The notes under the pieces: generated by a model
Databases searched by the model: none
What the model was told of the DNA's origin: nothing
What the model saw: only the letters and a program-made list of their open reading frames with translations
Shown: positions 57,210 to 60,788 of the stretch, piece after piece
Layout: each line of letters starts with the position of its first letter
Position numbering within the stretch: position 1 is the first letter of the stretch
Origin: Ferruginibacter sp.
GTDB lineage: Bacteria; Bacteroidota; Bacteroidia; Chitinophagales; Chitinophagaceae
Reading direction: 5' to 3'
DNA length: 60,788 bases
NCBI GenBank assembly: GCA_025352695.1
Contig: JANXSK010000078.1
Location: forward strand, 1 to 60,788
Made by a program: the position numbers and the translations under genes

Positions 57210-57279
57210 ATTTGTGGCAACGTTTAAATAATCAGGGAGATATAAAATCTATATCTTCGCATCGCAAAAAATACCCCTT

Positions 57280-57993
57280 ATGCCTTCTAAATACAAACGT
57301 ATTCTTCTTAAACTTTCTGGTGAATCCCTTATGGGGGATAAAAATTTTGGATTAGACAGTAATGTTATAGCCAGATATGCAAAGGAAATTAAAAGTATTG
57401 TAGAACTAGGCGTGCAGGTAGCCATTGTAATTGGGGGAGGTAATATTTACCGTGGTATGAATGAGGCCGAAACTGGTATTGAAAGGGCACAGGGCGACTA
57501 CATGGGCATGCTTGCTACAGTTATCAATGGAATGGCTTTGCAAAGTGGTCTGGAGAAAGCGGGTGTTTATACCAGGTTACAAAGTGCAATCAAAATGGAA
57601 CAAATAGCTGAACCATATATTCGCAGAAGAGCAATGCGACATTTAGAAAAAGGTAGGGTGGTTATCTTTGGTGCAGGTACAGGAAATCCTTATTTTACTA
57701 CTGATACAGCCGGTTCTCTACGAGCAGTAGAAATTAAAGCAGAAGTAATTTTAAAAGGCACAAGAGTAGATGGTATTTACTCTGCTGATCCGGAAAAAGA
57801 TACTACTGCAACGAAATTTGAAAATATTACTTTCAACGAATGCATCAGTAAAAATTTGAAAGTGATGGATATGACAGCTTTCACTTTATGTATGGAAAAT
57901 GAATTGCCGATCATTGTTTTTGATATGAATAAAGAAGGAAATTTATTAAAGGTGGTAACAGGCGAAAATGTGGGTACACTGGTTAAAGGGTAA
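57280..57993 (+). CDS. pyrH: Uridylate kinase (UMP kinase)
   Basis: 237 residues, amino-acid kinase fold: [48 protein letters not shown] and [15 protein letters not shown]. Phosphorylates UMP to UDP. Its usual partner frr (ribosome recycling factor) does not follow; a terminator and an unrelated coiled-coil gene lie downstream. Confidence 0.97.
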   Translation: MPSKYKRILLKLSGESLMGDKNFGLDSNVIARYAKEIKSIVELGVQVAIVIGGGNIYRGMNEAETGIERAQGDYMGMLATVINGMALQSGLEKAGVYTRLQSAIKMEQIAEPYIRRRAMRHLEKGRVVIFGAGTGNPYFTTDTAGSLRAVEIKAEVILKGTRVDGIYSADPEKDTTATKFENITFNECISKNLKVMDMTAFTLCMENELPIIVFDMNKEGNLLKVVTGENVGTLVKG

Positions 57994-58007
57994 TATAATC
58001 TTATTGT

Positions 58008-58042
58008 AAAAGCTTCCGGTAAATACTGACGGAAGCTTTTTT
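58008..58042 (+). terminator. Rho-independent terminator after pyrH
   Basis: AAAAGCTTCCG (58008-58018) / CGGAAGCTTTT (58030-58040), perfect 11-bp stem, then TT. Confidence 0.85.
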
Positions 58043-58240
58043 ATTTTAACCATCTTTTTATTATTTTACTACTTAACATTAGTGGGATATTTCATTGCTT
58101 TTCACCTTGAGTCATTCTTCCTCTTTTTAATTAAAATGGCAGTGCACAACTTTTTAATTACTGTTATTTATGATTATTTTTAAAGTAGAATAAGTACAAC
58201 AGTTTTTATAAAATGGGCAATAATCGTTAACCAAATAATT

Positions 58241-58741
58241 ATGGATCATACAGATAAAAGTGATTTAGTAGCACAGGTAAAACAACTAGTAGCTGAAAAT
58301 ATAAATCTTGGGATTAAGCTAAATGAGCATGAATTTACGGCGGCATTTAAAGAACGGGAGATGTTGGAAATGAAGCAACAAATTGTTACTGGTAATGAAT
58401 TAATAAGTAAGCTTGATACCCAGGTTATTGAACTGGAACTTTTACAAAATTATATGGATGATCTTTCAAACGAAAAAGAAGGTGGCATCAATAGAGAAAT
58501 GAATTTTCAACAACATCCTTACCATGTGACAGATTTTAAATATCAACTTGATGATCTAAAACAACAAAATAACTATCTGCAAATACAGGTGGCAGATCTG
58601 CAAGCCCAGATGCAGGAGTTAAGTAATAGAAACCTTTTATTACAACAGCAAGTTAGTCGGGTGGCGGAACTTGAAAGTCACTTAGTTGACGAGGAACAGC
58701 AAAGTAATAAATGGAAGGCCTTGGCGGCTTTGAAAAAATAA
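58241..58741 (+). CDS. Coiled-coil hypothetical protein
   Basis: 166 residues, rich in Gln, Glu, Leu and Lys, with heptad-like spacing in two stretches (about 5-80 and 100-160, DDLKQQNNYLQIQVADLQAQ). No recognised domain, signal peptide or membrane segment. Between pyrH and the Yip1 gene with its own spacer on each side; function unknown. Confidence 0.75.
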   Translation: MDHTDKSDLVAQVKQLVAENINLGIKLNEHEFTAAFKEREMLEMKQQIVTGNELISKLDTQVIELELLQNYMDDLSNEKEGGINREMNFQQHPYHVTDFKYQLDDLKQQNNYLQIQVADLQAQMQELSNRNLLLQQQVSRVAELESHLVDEEQQSNKWKALAALKK

Positions 58742-58810
58742 AAATAGATTAATAAAAAGTAGGATTCATCCAAAGGTTTTTCTACTTTACTTTTCTAAAA
58801 TTTATTTTAT

Positions 58811-59404
58811 ATGAATATAATTGAACGAATTAAGAACATTATTACAAATCCTAAAAGTGAATGGGAAAAAATTAATATAGAAGAAGAGACACTTTCTGCT
58901 GTAATAACAAAGTACGTAGTTCCTTTAGCATTAATGGGAGCAGTAGCCACGTTTATTGGCTATGGTTTTATTGGAATTGACCATCAATTTTTTAGGATGG
59001 AGGGTATGGAATGGGGAATAAAAATGGCTGTAGTGCAAATTATATCTTCGATAGTAGGTGTAATTGTTACTGCTTATGTTGTTGATGCCTTAGCCCCTTC
59101 TTTCTCTTCCACAAAAAATATTAATAAATCTGCACAATTAGTTGCCTATAGCTTTACTCCTGCCTTTATTGGTGCATTGCTGTATATTTTTCCTGCTATT
59201 GGATGGCTGGGAGGGTTATTTGGATTATATGGAATTTACCTGATGTACCTTGGTCTTGAACCTTTAAAGAAGACGCCCGAAGATAAAAAAGTAATTTATC
59301 TGGTAGTTACAATAGTGGTGTTGATTGTTGTATACGCAATTTTGGGAATGATACTCGGTACAGTTTTGGGAACAAGGATTAGTGGCAGAAGTATAAACAT
59401 TTGA
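58811..59404 (+). CDS. Yip1-family membrane protein
   Basis: 197 residues, about five hydrophobic segments. Starts IERIKNIITNPKSEWEKI, the usual cytoplasmic lead of bacterial Yip1-domain proteins (PxxxW), and continues with AYSFTPAFIGALLYIFPAIG and LYGIYLMYLGLEPLKKTPED. Inner-membrane protein of unknown role. Confidence 0.88.
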   Translation: MNIIERIKNIITNPKSEWEKINIEEETLSAVITKYVVPLALMGAVATFIGYGFIGIDHQFFRMEGMEWGIKMAVVQIISSIVGVIVTAYVVDALAPSFSSTKNINKSAQLVAYSFTPAFIGALLYIFPAIGWLGGLFGLYGIYLMYLGLEPLKKTPEDKKVIYLVVTIVVLIVVYAILGMILGTVLGTRISGRSINI

Positions 59405-59504
59405 TAAATATTTTTATAAATTTATTATCGAAGCGTTCTGAAATTTCAAGATACTTTTTTCTTTGCTTTATTTAGCTGAATTTTGTGTTTTAAAGTTTTG
59501 AAAT

Positions 59505-60146
59505 ATGAGTACAATAGCTGACATACGGAAAGAATATATGCTCGAAACATTAAATGAATCAGGGGTAGAAAGCAATGCTATTGCTCAATTTGATAGTTGG
59601 TGGCAAGATGCTATTACGAGTGCTATCGAAGAAGTAAATGCCATGACTTTAGCAACTGCAAGCCTACAAGGCAAACCATCAGCAAGAATTGTATTGTTGA
59701 AAAATTATGATGACAAAGGGTTTGTGTTTTTTACGAATTATGAAAGTCGTAAGGGGAGCGAACTTGCCGATAACCCACAGGCATGTATGGTGTTTTTTTG
59801 GAAAGAGTTGGAACGTCAGGTTAGAATAGAAGGAGTTATAGAAAAAGTGAGCAGAGAAGAAAGTGATATCTATTTTTTATCAAGACCGAAAAGTAGTCAA
59901 GTGGGTGCATGGGCATCACCACAAAGCAAATTAATTGTAAGCAGGGAAACGATTGAGGAGAATGTGATAAAGTTTAAAGCAAAATTTGAAAACGAATCGA
60001 TATCTCGCCCATCTAATTGGGGAGGATATCGGCTAAAACCTGAATTGATAGAATTTTGGCAAGGCAGAGAAAGCCGTTTACACGACCGCTTGCAATATAC
60101 TATTCAAGAAGATGGTATCTGGAAAATTGAAAGACTTGCTCCTTAA
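59505..60146 (+). CDS. pdxH: Pyridoxamine 5'-phosphate oxidase
   Basis: 213 residues, full length; FMN enzyme making pyridoxal 5'-phosphate, the cofactor needed by the two aminotransferases in this window. Family blocks: AMTLATASLQGKPSARIVLL (FMN/substrate site), FFTNYESRKGSELADNP, RPKSSQVGAWASPQSKLIV, WGGYRLKPELIEFWQGRESR and LHDRLQY. Confidence 0.97.
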   Translation: MSTIADIRKEYMLETLNESGVESNAIAQFDSWWQDAITSAIEEVNAMTLATASLQGKPSARIVLLKNYDDKGFVFFTNYESRKGSELADNPQACMVFFWKELERQVRIEGVIEKVSREESDIYFLSRPKSSQVGAWASPQSKLIVSRETIEENVIKFKAKFENESISRPSNWGGYRLKPELIEFWQGRESRLHDRLQYTIQEDGIWKIERLAP

Positions 60147-60153
60147 TATTAAT

Positions 60154-60203
60154 TTGATAATGGATAATTATAAATCAATGCAATCACAATTATCCATTAT
60201 CAA
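60154..60203. repeat. Perfect 16-bp inverted repeat, GATAATGG type (copy 2)
   Basis: TTGATAATGGATAATT / AATTATCCATTATCAA with an 18-base loop, between convergent pdxH and the THX gene. It may serve both as a bidirectional terminator and as a member of the element also seen at 14353-14435. Confidence 0.6.
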
Positions 60204-60214
60204 TAAAATATTTA

Positions 60215-60331
60215 TTAAGATTCTTTAGCCTTGGGCGCTACATTTTTTTTTGCTGGCTTGGATGGCCTTGATTTGCCAAAAGATCCTTTAGTAATTTTAC
60301 CTTTTTTTGTTTTGATATCTCCACGTCCCAT
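60215..60331 (-). CDS. 30S ribosomal protein THX
   Basis: 38 residues, very small and easy to miss. MGRGDIKTKKGKITKGSFGK followed by SRP and a Lys/Ala-rich tail is the THX (bTHX/S31e-like) signature. It is a basic peptide that fits into the 30S head; THX is widespread in Bacteroidota and Thermus. Downstream of, and in the same direction as, the HU gene. Confidence 0.9.
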   Translation of the reverse strand: MGRGDIKTKKGKITKGSFGKSRPSKPAKKNVAPKAKES

Positions 60332-60362
60332 AGTATTTTTTTTAGTTTAATTATTTAAGATT

Positions 60363-60396
60363 AAAAAAAGCAAGACCATAATATGTCTTGCTTTTT
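60363..60396 (-). terminator. Rho-independent terminator of the HU gene
   Basis: Read on the - strand: AAAAAGCAAGAC-ATATTATG-GTCTTGC followed by a T-run; symmetrical A/T flanks extend the stem. It lies between the HU and THX genes. Confidence 0.85.
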
Positions 60397-60414
60397 AATG
60401 TGTTTTGGCAAACA

Positions 60415-60684
60415 TTACAATTTACCTGACAATTCTTTACCAGCTTTAAATTTAGCTACCTTTTTTGCTTTGATTTTAATAACGGCACCAGTCTGTGGAT
60501 TGCGGCCATTGCGGGCAGCTCTTTTAGAAACTGAAAAAGTACCGAAACCAACTAAAGTTACTTTACCATTTCCTTTTAAAGTTTTTGTAACTGCTTCTAC
60601 AAAAGAATCTAAAGTTGCATTGGCTTGTGTTTTTGTGATGCCAGCATCTTCAGCAATTTTTGAAATTAATTCTGCTTTGTTCAT
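60415..60684 (-). CDS. HU-family DNA-binding protein
   Basis: 89 residues, typical HU: MNKAELISKIAEDAGITKTQ, VTLVGFGTFSVSKRAAR and GRNPQTGAVIKIKAKKVAKF (the beta-arm with the intercalating Pro). Histone-like protein that bends and compacts DNA. Its gene lies upstream of the THX gene, separated by a terminator. Confidence 0.97.
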   Translation of the reverse strand: MNKAELISKIAEDAGITKTQANATLDSFVEAVTKTLKGNGKVTLVGFGTFSVSKRAARNGRNPQTGAVIKIKAKKVAKFKAGKELSGKL

Positions 60685-60788
60685 AATTATATTTTTGAAA
60701 TTTTATTAACCACAACAAATATAAAAGGTTTTTTATTGCAACAAAATTTTTTCTATGAAAATTTATTCATAACAAATCGCTGAAAACC

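Overview
The window looks like an AT-rich chromosome segment of a Bacteroidota bacterium, most likely family Chitinophagaceae (the genus cannot be told). The evidence is a SusC/SusD pair, a hybrid two-component regulator with an AraC output domain, several TAnnTTTG promoter boxes with almost no Shine-Dalgarno sites, a ribosomal protein THX gene, and an RprXY-like two-component pair. No rRNA, tRNA, CRISPR array, prophage or intact insertion sequence was seen.

Layout. 1-3.9 kb: the 3' part of a hybrid sensor/regulator with a sugar-binding-protein-like sensor, convergent with an MFS sugar transporter. 4-9.5 kb: amidohydrolase, prfA, an EF-hand-like hypothetical protein and an OmpR-type regulator/kinase pair. 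9.8-16.8 kb: a 1166-residue GH18/polysaccharide deacetylase/GT2 fusion, tatC, rpiB and a secreted M28 peptidase, with a REP-like element between the last two. 16.9-32.7 kb: the most distinctive region. A putative regulator faces, across a divergent spacer with paired dyad operators, a run of susC, susD, a Tat-exported flavin amine oxidase, a class III aminotransferase, a succinate-semialdehyde-type dehydrogenase, an NhaC-family transporter, two GNAT acetyltransferases, a second class III aminotransferase and a YtcJ-like amidohydrolase. This reads as a nitrogen-compound (amine or omega-amino acid) utilization locus built on the SusCD uptake plan, with no glycosidase. It converges with a three-gene acyl-CoA carboxylase (32.8-36.4 kb).

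36.7-37.0 kb holds a decayed RAYT (REP-associated transposase) remnant. 37-42.5 kb: S9 peptidase, exported methyltransferase-like protein, CPBP protease (probable CTG start), obg and a PaaI-like thioesterase. 42.7-48.9 kb: SDR, a ROK kinase lacking the zinc cysteines, SIS-domain protein, a MetE-catalytic-domain-only protein, MBL hydrolase, TetR regulator and JmjC-like oxygenase. 49.4-54 kb: DUF2461 protein, a free-standing NUMOD4/HNH protein, ligA and an NrtR-type Nudix regulator. 54.4-58 kb: rplM-rpsI-rpsB-tsf-pyrH. 58-60.7 kb: coiled-coil protein, Yip1-family protein, pdxH, ribosomal protein THX and an HU protein.

Most genes are ordinary housekeeping or family-typical genes. The strongest candidates for something undescribed are the SusCD/amine-oxidase/aminotransferase locus with its paired dyad operators, the REP-like element together with the RAYT remnant, and several strong hairpins in gene-free spacers. 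All functional statements come from motifs read by eye; no database search was run.
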